NCBI RefSeq assembly: GCF_014212355.1
Contig: NZ_JACKXD010000007.1
Span: 1-64,000 of the forward strand
DNA from: Halobellus ruber
GTDB taxonomy: Archaea; Halobacteriota; Halobacteria; Halobacteriales; Haloferacaceae
Direction of reading: 5' to 3'
Length of the DNA stretch: 64,000 nt
The stretch's first letter is position 1; every line of letters starts with the position of its first letter. Shown piece after piece: positions 35,556 to 44,997 of the stretch. The translations under genes were made by a program, and so were the position numbers. The notes under the pieces are model-generated. The model was not told the DNA's origin. It saw only the letters and a program-made list of their open reading frames with translations, and made no database searches.

Positions 35556-37802
35556 CTATCGACCTAACAGACGCTGTCGGAGCGAGCGAGTGTGTGGTCG
35601 TTCGGCGAGTAAAACCGTCGTATCGAGATCATCAAGGGCGGATATGTTCAGCGATCCGCCCACGACTCGAGAGAGCAAACCACGCTCTGTTGCTCCCACG
35701 ATGACCAGTGTCCGACCGGCCGATGCGTTCTCGATTGCAGTTTCCACGTCGCCCGTCTCAATCAATAGTTCGGCCTCTTCTAACTCGTGATCGGCGACCC
35801 AGTTCTGAAGAAACTCTCGGCCCGAGGTCGGATTATCGGCCACATGCAACACCGAGACGTTCGCACCAACTGTTGCTTGAAGCGCCTTTGCGACCTCCGC
35901 GGACAGGTCTGAAGAGTAACCACCAGCAGTCGGCAACAGGATTTCACTTGCATCGAATCCGCGCTCATCGAGAACGAGCACGTCACACGGTGGTTCGTGA
36001 AGCAACTCGTCGAGGGGGCCTTCGGCACGGCGTCCGGCCAAGCGCGTCCCTCGGTGGCCCATAATCAGCCTGTCAATGTCGTGCTCGTGGGCCGCGTCAA
36101 ACACCTCCTTGAGACCTTGATGCGAGAGGATCGTTCGAGTCTCGATTGGGACTCCGAGATCGGCAGCATCGGTTTGGGCGTCGGCCAGCAACTGCTCGGA
36201 CGTCTCCGGCAGGCGCTCACGCTGGTCAGCGGCGGCTGTAAGCGACGTCTGGTCTGGTACTTGAATAACGTGAGTCGCAAGGAGCCGTCCGCCATCGTTC
36301 CTCGCGAGCGCCGCCGCTAACGTGATAAGCGCGCGTTCCGTCCGAGGATTGGAGAGCGCAACCATCGTCGTCGGGATGTCGGGTTCTTCACCGGCGCCGT
36401 CCGGAGCAACGGTCGCTGCTGCGTTGACCACGGCTCGGGGAAACTCCTCTTGCCGGTTCAGAACGTGTCGGCCGAGGAGCCCTTGGTTCTCGGTTCGACG
36501 ACGTGCATACGCGAAGTACCACACCAGTGCTGCGACGACGAATACCGCCGAGAGGAGAAGTTCGCGTTGGCCGACGAACGCCAGCAGCCCGATCGAGAGG
36601 ATCATTCCCAGGATCGGCGTCAGTGGATAGAACGGGACACGGAACGCGGGCTCGTATTCAGGATCGGTTTCGCGGAACACGATGAGTGCGGCGTTCATCA
36701 GCGCGTAGACGACCAGATGAAGGACGCTCGCCGCCTTCGCGAGGACTTCGATGTTCTGTCCGAGAAGCGTAATAAAGACGACGATCATCGCACCCGTGAC
36801 CAGAATCGACCGGTACGGCGTCGCGTAGGAGGGGTGAATTTCGTTGAGCCAGTTGGTGACGATCCGGTCGCGACCCATTGCGAAATTAATGCGTGCCGAC
36901 GCGAGAATCGACGCGTTCGCGCTCGAGGCTGTCGCCAACAGTGCACCCAGTGTCACAACCGTGACGGCGATGCCGGCTAACCCACCGGGGAACGCGACCC
37001 GAGTAGCCTGCGTGAGGGGTGCGGTCTGACTCAATTCGGGCCATGGCACCACACCAAGCATAATGCTCACGAGGACCGCGTAGGCGATCATTACGACGGC
37101 AACGCTTCCGATGACGGCTCGCGGGAGATTCCGGCCCGGGTCCTTCAGCTCCTCGGCGACGGTCGCGATCTTCGCGTACCCGAGGAACGAAACAAAAATT
37201 AGTGCCGTCCCGGGAAGGATCGCTCCATACCCGAGGGGCGCGAGTCCGCCGTCGCCGAGCAGCGTCCCGAAGTCGAACGAGAGCCACCCCTGGATCGCGA
37301 ACAGCGCGAGGATCGACAGCAGAATCGTCACGATAATCGTCTGAACGCCGCCGGTCTCCTTGGCGCCGATGTAATTGACCCCGACGAAGACCACACCAGC
37401 GATGAGCGCGCCCACTTGGATATCAGAGAGGAACAAGACACCCGGGATCGGGAGCAGTGTGGTAAGGTACTGGCCGAATCCGATACTGTAGAACGCACTC
37501 GCGAACGCCAGCCCCATCCAGTCACCGAGGCCGGCGATCGACCCGAATAGCGGACCGAGGGCACGATTGACGTAGTAGTAGCCGCCGCCAGCTTTGGGCA
37601 TCGCGGTCCCGAGTTCCGAGACCGACAGTGCATTCACCATCGCGATCGACCCGCCGATTACGAACGAGACAACAACGACGGGACCAGCCGTGCTGGCTGC
37701 GACGCCGGGCAAGACGAAGATACCGGCACCGATCATCGTTCCGATCCCGATGGTCAGCGCCGAGAGCAGCCCGAGGTCCTTCGCGAGTTCCTCGTCACCC
37801 AT
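35556..37802 (-). CDS. APC-family amino acid permease fused to two UspA domains
   Basis: 748 aa. Residues 1 to about 430 hold some twelve hydrophobic segments, beginning with LTIGIGTMIGAGIFVLPG, the signature of APC-superfamily transporters. The cytoplasmic remainder contains two universal-stress-protein domains (about 480 to 620 and 625 to 740). The first has MGHRGTRLAGRRAEGPLDEL before a strand, close to the GxxG(x9)GS nucleotide loop; the second has IVGATERGLLSRVVGGS. Such fusions are common in haloarchaea, and the UspA tail is thought to regulate transport by binding nucleotide. Probably imports a cationic or neutral amino acid. It is transcribed away from the UspA and Trk genes. Confidence 0.9.
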   Translation of the reverse strand: MGDEELAKDLGLLSALTIGIGTMIGAGIFVLPGVAASTAGPVVVVSFVIGGSIAMVNALSVSELGTAMPKAGGGYYYVNRALGPLFGSIAGLGDWMGLAFASAFYSIGFGQYLTTLLPIPGVLFLSDIQVGALIAGVVFVGVNYIGAKETGGVQTIIVTILLSILALFAIQGWLSFDFGTLLGDGGLAPLGYGAILPGTALIFVSFLGYAKIATVAEELKDPGRNLPRAVIGSVAVVMIAYAVLVSIMLGVVPWPELSQTAPLTQATRVAFPGGLAGIAVTVVTLGALLATASSANASILASARINFAMGRDRIVTNWLNEIHPSYATPYRSILVTGAMIVVFITLLGQNIEVLAKAASVLHLVVYALMNAALIVFRETDPEYEPAFRVPFYPLTPILGMILSIGLLAFVGQRELLLSAVFVVAALVWYFAYARRRTENQGLLGRHVLNRQEEFPRAVVNAAATVAPDGAGEEPDIPTTMVALSNPRTERALITLAAALARNDGGRLLATHVIQVPDQTSLTAAADQRERLPETSEQLLADAQTDAADLGVPIETRTILSHQGLKEVFDAAHEHDIDRLIMGHRGTRLAGRRAEGPLDELLHEPPCDVLVLDERGFDASEILLPTAGGYSSDLSAEVAKALQATVGANVSVLHVADNPTSGREFLQNWVADHELEEAELLIETGDVETAIENASAGRTLVIVGATERGLLSRVVGGSLNISALDDLDTTVLLAERPHTRSLRQRLLGR

Positions 37803-38188
37803 CAGCTCCTCTCCCGTTCAGTGAGCGCCGTCCGCTGAGAAGGGTTTACCAGACAACACGTCTCATCCGGCAGATAACCTGGGTGACCCGGTCCGATACG
37901 GTTCCCCTTCCTGCGTGTGCAACGCGTGTCACAATCCGCAGCCAGTTCGCTGTGCATATCTGGCTCTCCGAGATAAAACAATTTCAAACCCTCGATTAGA
38001 GTGTAAAACATAATATTGGCCACTATAATTTGGATTTACAAGATAAAGACAAATTTACTATACAAACTTTAAGACGGTCGACCCGTCAGTTGCGCTATGC
38101 ACCACACCCCGCTGTCTCCAGTCAGGTCTGGCGACCCAGCGTTCAACAGTGCGGTTACCGGGACCCGCTTAACGCGCGGTGATCCGGC
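37803..38188. other. Divergent promoter region between the permease and uspA
   Basis: 386 bases without a gene. The segment 37,975 to 38,065 is markedly A/T rich, with several TATA-like stretches (GTAAAACATAATATTGG, ACTATAATTTGG, TTTACTATACAAAC). It probably holds promoters for both directions. No repeats noted. Confidence 0.4.
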
Positions 38189-38647
38189 ATGAGTACGGGC
38201 GTATTCAGGCGCATTCTTGTCCCAGTCGCGTCCGAATCGGACGCGCACGCGACTGCTACCGCGGTTCGGCCAATTCTGAATGGTGACGGGGGTACCGGCA
38301 TATTCGTGTACGTCGTAGAGAAAGCTGGCGGCGCCCCGGACAAAGCGTCGGTCGAACAGCAGGAAACATACGCTCAGAAGCTGTTCGACGGTGTTCACAC
38401 CGTGCTTGAGGGGCAAGGTCTCTCGTATGAAACAGACGTTCTATATGGAACTGACATCGGAGAGGCGATCATTGAGGGAGCACACGCTCATCAAGCAAAC
38501 GGGATTGCGTTCACTCCCCGCGGTGGGAGTCGATGGCTCAAGCTTCTCACGGGGGATGTCACGGAAACGCTTGTTTCCTCAAGCGACCTGCCGGTTATCG
38601 TCCTCCCCGAGGCTGACAGTGCTTCCGGGACGAGGTCTCCACGATGA
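38189..38647 (+). CDS. Universal stress protein (UspA family)
   Basis: 152 aa, one UspA domain. It opens with FRRILVPVASESDAHATATA and ends with GIAFTPRGGSRWLKLLTGDV, then TETLVSSSDLPVIVLPE, the usual nucleotide-loop and final strand. It lies just before the potassium-uptake genes in the same direction. Likely an ATP- or AMP-responsive regulator of transport or stress state. Confidence 0.85.
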   Translation: MSTGVFRRILVPVASESDAHATATAVRPILNGDGGTGIFVYVVEKAGGAPDKASVEQQETYAQKLFDGVHTVLEGQGLSYETDVLYGTDIGEAIIEGAHAHQANGIAFTPRGGSRWLKLLTGDVTETLVSSSDLPVIVLPEADSASGTRSPR

Positions 38648-38704
38648 ATTAGGACTTTCAGTAAGAGAAGCCAGATATATTGGTGCTACCCAAATACACA
38701 TTCT

Positions 38705-39457
38705 ATGGTATACGGACTCGACGATATCGACCGATCGATCCTCTATCATCTCTCTCGGGATGCCCGACGTAACTCGGCCACAGATATCGCCGACCACGTC
38801 CGGGTATCCGCCCAGACGGTGCGCAATCGAATCAAACAACTCGAGGAGAGCGGTGTGATCAAGGGGTATCACCCACAGATCGATTACGAACGGGCCGACG
38901 GTCTGCTTACGAACCTGTTCATGTGTACCACGTCGGCGAGCGACCGCGAACGTTTGGCCCGACAGGCACTCCAGATCCCCGGGGTGGTCAACATCCGTGA
39001 GATTATGACCGGACACACCGATCTGCGGATTACAGCTATCGGCCAGGACACGGACGAGATTTCACAGATCGCCCGGGCGATTACTGATCTCGGTATCGAC
39101 ATCGAAGAAGAGGATCTGGTTCGACGTGAACACGTTAGCCCGTACCGGAAATTCGACTCAGATGGCGCACAACAGGGGCCAGCGATCACGGACTTTCTCA
39201 GTCTTGCCGGGGACGCGGAGCTGCTCGAAATCACCGTCGAGGAGGGAGCCGACATCGCAGGCAAGACGCTCGAAGAAGCGAACGCCAACGATCTCCTCGA
39301 TGAGGACGTGCTGGTAATTACGATTGAACGAGACGACGTCATCATCACCCCCCGTGGGAAAACGACGGTCAAGGCTGGCGACGCGGTCACATTACTGCTC
39401 CGAGGCGATGCCGATGCAGAGTTTGGAACCACGTTCGGCGCTGGCGCGGAGGACTAA
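38705..39457 (+). CDS. Lrp/AsnC-type regulator with TrkA-C (RCK_C) domain
   Basis: 250 aa. N-terminus: an Lrp-type HTH (LDDIDRSILYHLSRDARRNS, then VRVSAQTVRNRIKQLEESGV). Middle: an AsnC-like ligand-binding region (about 70 to 145). C-terminus (about 165 to 245): an RCK_C domain (LLEITVEEGADIAGKTLEEA, ending AVTLLLRGDADAE). Start ATG 38705 lies about 27 bases after AGATATATT, so the mRNA is probably leaderless. The fusion of DNA-binding and TrkA-C domains next to trkA and trkH suggests a sensor linking K+ or nucleotide state to transcription of this operon. Confidence 0.9.
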   Translation: MVYGLDDIDRSILYHLSRDARRNSATDIADHVRVSAQTVRNRIKQLEESGVIKGYHPQIDYERADGLLTNLFMCTTSASDRERLARQALQIPGVVNIREIMTGHTDLRITAIGQDTDEISQIARAITDLGIDIEEEDLVRREHVSPYRKFDSDGAQQGPAITDFLSLAGDAELLEITVEEGADIAGKTLEEANANDLLDEDVLVITIERDDVIITPRGKTTVKAGDAVTLLLRGDADAEFGTTFGAGAED

Positions 39458-39462
39458 TTTCG

Positions 39463-40158
39463 ATGTATCTCGTCGTCGTGGGAGCGGGTGATATCGGAAC
39501 GCCCCTCATCGAGATCGCGACCCGGGACGGGAACGAAGTCGTCGTCATCGAGCGCGACGACGAGCGGGCGGAACAGGCCGCGACGGACTACGACTGCCTC
39601 GTCATCAACGACGATGCCACGGTGAAAGACACACTCGTCGACGCTGGGACCGACCGCGCAGACGCCCTCATCTCGACGACCGACCAGGATGCAACCAACA
39701 TCATGGTCTGTCTGCTAGCCAAAGAACTCGACGTCCCCGAGGTCGTCTCGGTCGTTCACAATCCCGACCACATGGGCATCTTCCAACAAATCGGGGTGAA
39801 TACCATGGAAAATCCCCAGCGACTCATCGCCGAATACCTCTATCGGGCGGTGAAACGGCCGACAATCGTCGATTACATGGGCGTTGGCGAGCGGGCTGAA
39901 GTGTTCGAGATTGATGTCGGCCCAGACGCAGTGGTAGCGGGTCAAACGTTACAGGAGGCCGCCGAAGCTGGCCTCATCGGTGAGGACATCCTGCTCGTTG
40001 CGATCGAGCGAAACGGGGAGGCAGAGCCGATAACACCCCATGGCGGAACGACTCTTCACGCGGGCGATCGTGTGACTGTCTACTCGGCTATCGGAGCGAC
40101 GCCCGACGTAACGGACGTGTTCGGGCACTACGAGAACCACAACGGGGCCGACTCGTAG
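39463..40158 (+). CDS. trkA: TrkA potassium-uptake regulatory subunit
   Basis: 231 aa. Rossmann RCK_N domain MYLVVVGAGDIGTPLIEIA with the acidic residue ending strand 2 (VVVIERDDERAEQAA), followed by an RCK_C domain from about residue 140 (VFEIDVGPDAVVAGQTLQEA). It gates the TrkH channel encoded eight bases downstream, using NAD(H) or ATP/ADP binding. Six bases after the regulator gene, so operonic. Confidence 0.92.
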   Translation: MYLVVVGAGDIGTPLIEIATRDGNEVVVIERDDERAEQAATDYDCLVINDDATVKDTLVDAGTDRADALISTTDQDATNIMVCLLAKELDVPEVVSVVHNPDHMGIFQQIGVNTMENPQRLIAEYLYRAVKRPTIVDYMGVGERAEVFEIDVGPDAVVAGQTLQEAAEAGLIGEDILLVAIERNGEAEPITPHGGTTLHAGDRVTVYSAIGATPDVTDVFGHYENHNGADS

Positions 40159-40165
40159 TTACCCG

Positions 40166-41812
40166 ATGGCCCGGAACCGAACGATCCACGGGGTCCCAGT
40201 AGACCTCGCAACCATCGTGCGGGACATCGGTGCACTGCTTCTCATGGAGGCGGGTCTCATGCTCCTCTCGGTGGGAATCGCGTTCGTGTTCCGCGAGTGG
40301 TACACGGCCGCTGGCTTTCTCGTTGCGAGCGGGGCGACCGCTCTCGTTGGATACGGCACTCGTCGACTATTCTCCGAGGCGCCTGACCCACTAATGAAAC
40401 ACGGGATGATCATCGCTGCCGCGGGCTGGTTCGTCGTTGCGTGCTTCGGTGCCCTCCCCTTCCTGTTAAGTGCTTATGTGACACCGGAGTCAGTACAGGC
40501 GGCGTACGTCCCTGCAGGTGCCGAGTATTCGACATCGAGCATCCAATATTTCACGAGCCCCCTCCATGCGCTGTTTGAGTCGATGAGTGGCTGGACCGGG
40601 AGCGGGCTGACGATGGCCGCCCACGAGCCGTCGCTCCCGCGGACAATCCAGTGGTGGCGGTCGCTCATCCAGTGGGTCGGGGGCGTCGGTGTCATCGTGC
40701 TCACCGTCTCCGTGCTCGAACGGCCCGGGAGCGGGAGTTACGCCCTCTACCGGAGCGAGACCCGCGAAGAGAAGATTCATCCGAGTATCGTCTCCACTGT
40801 TCGGACCATCTGGCGCGTCTTCCTGCTGTACACTGCACTGTCCGTCGTTGCGATGGTGATCGCGATTCGACTCAGTCCGTACGGGAGTCAGCTCTCGACG
40901 TTCGAAGTCGCTTGGCAGGGGCTCAATCACGCGATGACCGGTCTCGCAACCGGTGGGTTCTCGGTGACCGACAACTCGATCGCGACGTACAATTCACCGC
41001 TCATTGAGGGCGTTCTTCTCCCGATAATGACTCTTGGCGCGATCGCGTTCCCTATCCACTACGCGATGCTCAAAGACCGAAATCCGAGGCGACTATTCGA
41101 TGACGTTCAAACCCGCGTGCTGTTCGGGTTGTTTGGACTTGGTGTGCTTGCGCTCAGCGTGCAGAATCTCAGCACTCTGCCGGTAGCGGAGTACGGTCGA
41201 GCAGTAGGGATTCCCCCATGGCTCGGGGTCTCCCCCGCACAGTTCGACGCGATCCGGGATGACACGTTCCAGTTCATCAGCGCACTGACCTGCACCGGGT
41301 TCCAGTCCTCGCCGATTGGGTCTTGGAGCGCTGGCGGAAAACTCATGATCAGTGGGGCGATGGTGCTGGGCGGGGCAGCCGGGTCGACGGTCGGTGGGAT
41401 CAAACTCATCCGGGGATACACCGTGCTTCGCGGGATCCGCTATCAGTTTTCGCGGGTGTTCCTCCCAGCAAACGCGATCGTAACGACACGGATCGGCGAC
41501 CGTCGTTTGAGCCGCGAACAGATGGAGCGTGAGTTCTCAGAGGCTGCGATTGTCGCATTACTGTGGGTCCTCCTGCTCGGGCTGTCGAGTCTCGTATTGG
41601 TGAACACCGTCGGTGTCGGGTTCGACTATGCCGACGCGCTCTTCGAAGTTGCGAGCGCACAGGGGAACGTCGGGTTGTCGACCGGGATTGTGGGACCGTC
41701 AATGAGCCCCCTCGCTGAGGGAATGTTCGTGCTGAACATGTGGATCGGTCGGCTCGAAATCATCCCCGTACTCGTTCTTACCCGGGCGCTTCTCTATGGG
41801 TTAGAGCCCTGA
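40166..41812 (+). CDS. trkH: TrkH potassium transporter membrane subunit
   Basis: 548 aa with about ten to twelve membrane segments in the M1-P-M2 fourfold pattern. Selectivity-loop glycines are visible, for example FESMSGWTGSGLTM, HAMTGLATGGFSV, ALTCTGFQSSPIGS and ASAQGNVGLSTG. This is the K+ conducting subunit that works with TrkA and is important for the salt-in osmotic strategy of haloarchaea. Last gene of the four-gene set; followed by a 251-base gap before the second IS copy. Confidence 0.92.
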   Translation: MARNRTIHGVPVDLATIVRDIGALLLMEAGLMLLSVGIAFVFREWYTAAGFLVASGATALVGYGTRRLFSEAPDPLMKHGMIIAAAGWFVVACFGALPFLLSAYVTPESVQAAYVPAGAEYSTSSIQYFTSPLHALFESMSGWTGSGLTMAAHEPSLPRTIQWWRSLIQWVGGVGVIVLTVSVLERPGSGSYALYRSETREEKIHPSIVSTVRTIWRVFLLYTALSVVAMVIAIRLSPYGSQLSTFEVAWQGLNHAMTGLATGGFSVTDNSIATYNSPLIEGVLLPIMTLGAIAFPIHYAMLKDRNPRRLFDDVQTRVLFGLFGLGVLALSVQNLSTLPVAEYGRAVGIPPWLGVSPAQFDAIRDDTFQFISALTCTGFQSSPIGSWSAGGKLMISGAMVLGGAAGSTVGGIKLIRGYTVLRGIRYQFSRVFLPANAIVTTRIGDRRLSREQMEREFSEAAIVALLWVLLLGLSSLVLVNTVGVGFDYADALFEVASAQGNVGLSTGIVGPSMSPLAEGMFVLNMWIGRLEIIPVLVLTRALLYGLEP

Positions 41813-42063
41813 TCACATCGAAGTCAGCACAAAAGCCTGGGTGCTACCCTTCCGAGTAACTCCCGCGTATGAGTTCGCTCATCGGAAACACTGTCTCAAT
41901 CCAGAGGATACACAGACGTGACACACGGACAGACATTCGTTCTACGAACTCCCAGAGAGTGTCTGAGACTCCCGTGACTCGTCAATAAAATGGGGCAAGT
42001 CGTCTTCAGAATCTCTTGTTGATGTAAACGAGTTCTTGAGCGCGTATTGCTCAGTATCTCGTA

Positions 42064-43740
42064 GTGGGTTCGACTCGTGTGTCTCGTCGAACTGTCTTTC
42101 GACGTATCGCCCAGCGACAATACGGTGAGTGGCCGGCGTATGATTCGACACCGCTGTACGGTCGCACATCGCTTGCCGGACTGGAATCAGATATCCGGAC
42201 AGTCTCGGAGACGTGGTTCGATCACGATAGTCACGACTCCATCGAGGAGTTCGTCTGTGCACTCCCCCTGGCCTACTTCCGGTTCAGCGCCCACGACCGA
42301 TATGAGGGGTCGCCACGCTACCGGATGGACACCCTCTTTCGGGTGTTTGTACTGAAAGAACTCCACGGGTGGGAGCACGAAACAGCACTCGTCGACTACC
42401 TCGGAACCCGTCCTGAACTCTGCGAGCAACTCGGTTTCGAGACGATTCCAGACCAGTCGACACTGTGGCGAAGCTGGCACGAGCGGTTTACCACTGACCT
42501 CAGGGAGACTGTCGAGACGGCGGCTCGAACGATCCTCATCAAAGCACAGAATGCAGGTGTCGCGGTTCCGCGTGAGCCGGCACGAAAGCTCCGATACCAC
42601 GGGAACGAGTCCGGTGAGTCAGACCCGGATGATCAAACTACGTTGGAGCAGGCAGAGAAGATTACCGACCACGTCAGCCGCATCGTGTTCCCGGCGTTTT
42701 CGTTGGACCGTGGGGACGGCTGTGAGATCCACGAGAACGCCTACTGGGGCTTGCAGACCTATCTCGGACTCCGTGAGAGACTGGCTGCGAACGAGGGCGC
42801 TCGTAGCTTTATCTACGAGTCGACTCGGGAACGGACACCGTTGGGTCACGCTCATCGCGACCACATTTGTGATCTCTCTATCGAGCAGATTCGCGAGATG
42901 TACCGACAGGCGATCCGGCACCTCATTGAGGAGGTTGCAGAGACGGAGGAGTTCTTCCGCGCCGGTATCGTCGCCATCGATATCACTGAAGCTGACCCCT
43001 TCACGGGCGATAGAGAAGGCCACGAAGACGAGATTATCGGAACGAAGGAGAGCTCCGACGAGTATGCATACCAGTGGGCGACAATCCAACTCGTCGGCAA
43101 TGCCGTTCCAATAGTCCTTGATGCGCGGCCAGTCCGACGGGGCGAGTCACGCAAGGAGATCGTTGAGGACTTGCTGAACTCGGCAGATGATCTCGTTCAC
43201 GTCGATAACGTGCTGATGGACCGGGAGTTCGATAGCCAGCACGTTCTGGAGATGATCGGTCAGCGCGGGCTCTCCTACGTCGTTCCCAAGCGGATGCAGA
43301 CCAGCGAGAAAGCCCAGGCTAAGCGGTTACTCCAGCGAGACCAAGACCGCTACGAGACCGATCGCAAGCTCCATCTCGGCAAGAACGAATGGCACGAGAC
43401 GACGCTGATCTACCGCCGGAAAGAGAATTCCGAGCATGACGATCACCGGCAGTATTCAGTATTCATGGCGAATCGGGGCAGCGGGCACCTCACTGAGTAC
43501 GGCTATCGGTGGGAAATTGAGAGTGGCTACAGGTCGATCAAGCGATTCATGGCCGCCACTACGTCGAAGAATTTCGGGCTTCGATTCTTCTACTTCGCGT
43601 TCGCCTGTCTGCTGTACTCTATCTGGCGAGCCGTTGATTTGTTGGTACAGGTCGAGTTGACTGGTGAATATGAACATTCGCCGATCGTGACGGCCGACAA
43701 CACGCTGACGCTGCTGAAGAAGGAAACCGGAATCGGATAG
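42064..43740 (+). CDS. IS4-like transposase, intact copy
   Basis: 558 aa from a GTG at 42064 (no ATG nearby). DDE catalytic positions are suggested by EIIGTKESSDEYAYQWAT and VDNVLMDREFDSQHVLEM. The E motif is the YREK signature YGYRWEIESGYRSIK near residue 485. An N-terminal helical DNA-binding region precedes it (STLWRSWHERFTTDLRETVE). It is clearly homologous along its whole length to the amber-interrupted copy at 33606 but with many substitutions, so the copies did not arise by recent local duplication. Confidence 0.85.
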   Translation: MGSTRVSRRTVFRRIAQRQYGEWPAYDSTPLYGRTSLAGLESDIRTVSETWFDHDSHDSIEEFVCALPLAYFRFSAHDRYEGSPRYRMDTLFRVFVLKELHGWEHETALVDYLGTRPELCEQLGFETIPDQSTLWRSWHERFTTDLRETVETAARTILIKAQNAGVAVPREPARKLRYHGNESGESDPDDQTTLEQAEKITDHVSRIVFPAFSLDRGDGCEIHENAYWGLQTYLGLRERLAANEGARSFIYESTRERTPLGHAHRDHICDLSIEQIREMYRQAIRHLIEEVAETEEFFRAGIVAIDITEADPFTGDREGHEDEIIGTKESSDEYAYQWATIQLVGNAVPIVLDARPVRRGESRKEIVEDLLNSADDLVHVDNVLMDREFDSQHVLEMIGQRGLSYVVPKRMQTSEKAQAKRLLQRDQDRYETDRKLHLGKNEWHETTLIYRRKENSEHDDHRQYSVFMANRGSGHLTEYGYRWEIESGYRSIKRFMAATTSKNFGLRFFYFAFACLLYSIWRAVDLLVQVELTGEYEHSPIVTADNTLTLLKKETGIG

Positions 43741-43929
43741 CGAGGATCTCTGCCGGTGGTAGCGTGCCGTCTGAGTGGCTACACTGTTGGAATTCTCGAA
43801 AGCCTGCCCATACGATTGGGAGTATGACAAGAATGGTCGCTTGGAGAGTGATCTGAGGTAGTTTCCACAGATCGAATCGGTCAAATTCACGCATCACAGC
43901 CCCGCTAAGTCCACTGTAGTCTCAACTTC
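42064..43929 (+). mobile_element. IS4-like insertion sequence, copy 2 (left end not defined)
   Basis: Right end placed at about 43929, where the similarity to copy 1 ends after TAGTCTCAACTTC. The left terminus is within 41,813 to 42,063 but I could not fix it. Both copies have the same orientation and flank the permease/Trk segment. Confidence 0.6.
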
Positions 43930-44235
43930 GGCGTTTGCGGCTTTGGTATAGCGTTATATGATTTATAAAGTTAGTGAAATCCATATTTCGGAGAGTAAGA
44001 CCTCTCTAACATAGAAATACCGGATATGAGACCTCTACCTCTGTTGGTTTTGATTAGAGTGGTAATCACGACCACTTTGAAGTACCCCGCCGCCGTCGGG
44101 GAAGCACGAAATGTGGAACCGCACGAAGAAGGCCTCGAACCCGGGGAAAAGCCGGCGAACACCGCCATCCTCCAGTCCGTGTCGAAGATGCTGTCGATAA
44201 GACCTAATAGCTTCTAATACAAACCAATACTCAAG
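43930..44235. other. Intergenic stretch before the HTH-MazF-integrase operon
   Basis: No convincing gene. A/T-rich sequence near 43,955 to 43,985 and CTAATACAAACC at about 44,213 are possible promoter pieces for the downstream operon. The C/G-rich part around 44,090 to 44,160 may be a remnant of a coding sequence but matches nothing I recognise. Confidence 0.3.
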
Positions 44236-44634
44236 ATGCCCATCTCGAAAGACGAGTTCCGCTCTATCGACGACGACGGGCCCTCGCTCCCCGACCTCGC
44301 GCCGGACACCACCCAGGGCACGGTGTACCGCTTTCTCCTCGAGCACGCCGACCAGGCGTTTCGCCAGCGGGAGATCGTCGATGCTGTCGACGTGCCCGAG
44401 GGGAGCGTCGGCCCCACGCTGAAGCGCCTCGAAGAACACGGCCTCGTCGACCACCGCGACCGGTTCTGGACGATCGCCGACGCCGAGCACGCGGTCGCAT
44501 CGGCAGGCCTTCACGGCGCCGCCACGGCCGACGACATCGACGGTGGATTCTCCGACGACGACGTCGAGGCCTGGATGGAGACCGCAGTCGACCCCATCGA
44601 GTCAGAGACCGAGCAAGACGACGAGGAGTCGTGA
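44236..44634 (+). CDS. Winged-helix protein, probable antitoxin/regulator
   Basis: 132 aa. A MarR/IclR-like winged HTH spans residues about 20 to 85 (TTQGTVYRFLLEHADQAFRQ, then VPEGSVGPTLKRLEEHGLVD and a wing with RFWTIAD). The acidic C-terminus is typical of antitoxin neutralising segments. Six bases separate it from a MazF/PemK-like gene, so it is the likely antitoxin and autorepressor. High G+C compared with the flanks. Confidence 0.75.
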   Translation: MPISKDEFRSIDDDGPSLPDLAPDTTQGTVYRFLLEHADQAFRQREIVDAVDVPEGSVGPTLKRLEEHGLVDHRDRFWTIADAEHAVASAGLHGAATADDIDGGFSDDDVEAWMETAVDPIESETEQDDEES

Positions 44635-44640
44635 TCCCGG

Positions 44641-44997
44641 ATGGCTGACCGCGGAACTGTCGTCTGGGCTCCTGATCCGTTCAAAACGGATGGTGGGAAT
44701 CCCCGGCCGTGGTTGGTCGTCTCCGGTGAGCAGATGCCCTATCCCGACGAGGAGTCGATCGCCGTCGCGTTCACGACGCAGTCCCACCACGCCGGCAGCT
44801 TCGCCGTGCCGAGCGAGGCGTGGGTCCGCGGCGAACCGGGCCAGCAGAGCTACGTCCTCCCCTGGACGCTCGCCACACTGAAAGACGACCTCCACGTCGT
44901 CGGCCGGCAGGGCTCGGTCACCGACGAGTTCACCGACCAGGTCACGACGGCCACGATCTCCTACCTGGACAATTCGGAGGCTGCTGACTCTGTATGA
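44641..44997 (+). CDS. MazF/PemK-like endoribonuclease toxin
   Basis: 118 aa, small beta-barrel pattern: GTVVWAPDPFKTDGGNPRPW, LVVSGEQMPYP, VAFTTQSHHAGSFAVPS, QQSYVLPWTLATLKDD. The N-terminal VVWAPDP...RPWLVV arrangement matches the MazF/PemK fold, whose members cleave mRNA at short sequences. The stop overlaps the integrase start by ATGA, so toxin and recombinase are co-translated, an unusual link. Confidence 0.75.
   Translation: MADRGTVVWAPDPFKTDGGNPRPWLVVSGEQMPYPDEESIAVAFTTQSHHAGSFAVPSEAWVRGEPGQQSYVLPWTLATLKDDLHVVGRQGSVTDEFTDQVTTATISYLDNSEAADSV

Noticed and set aside
33606-43929. Recent composite transposon formed by the two IS4-like copies
   Set aside because: The copies differ at many positions along their length, left ends could not be matched, and no common target duplication was found.
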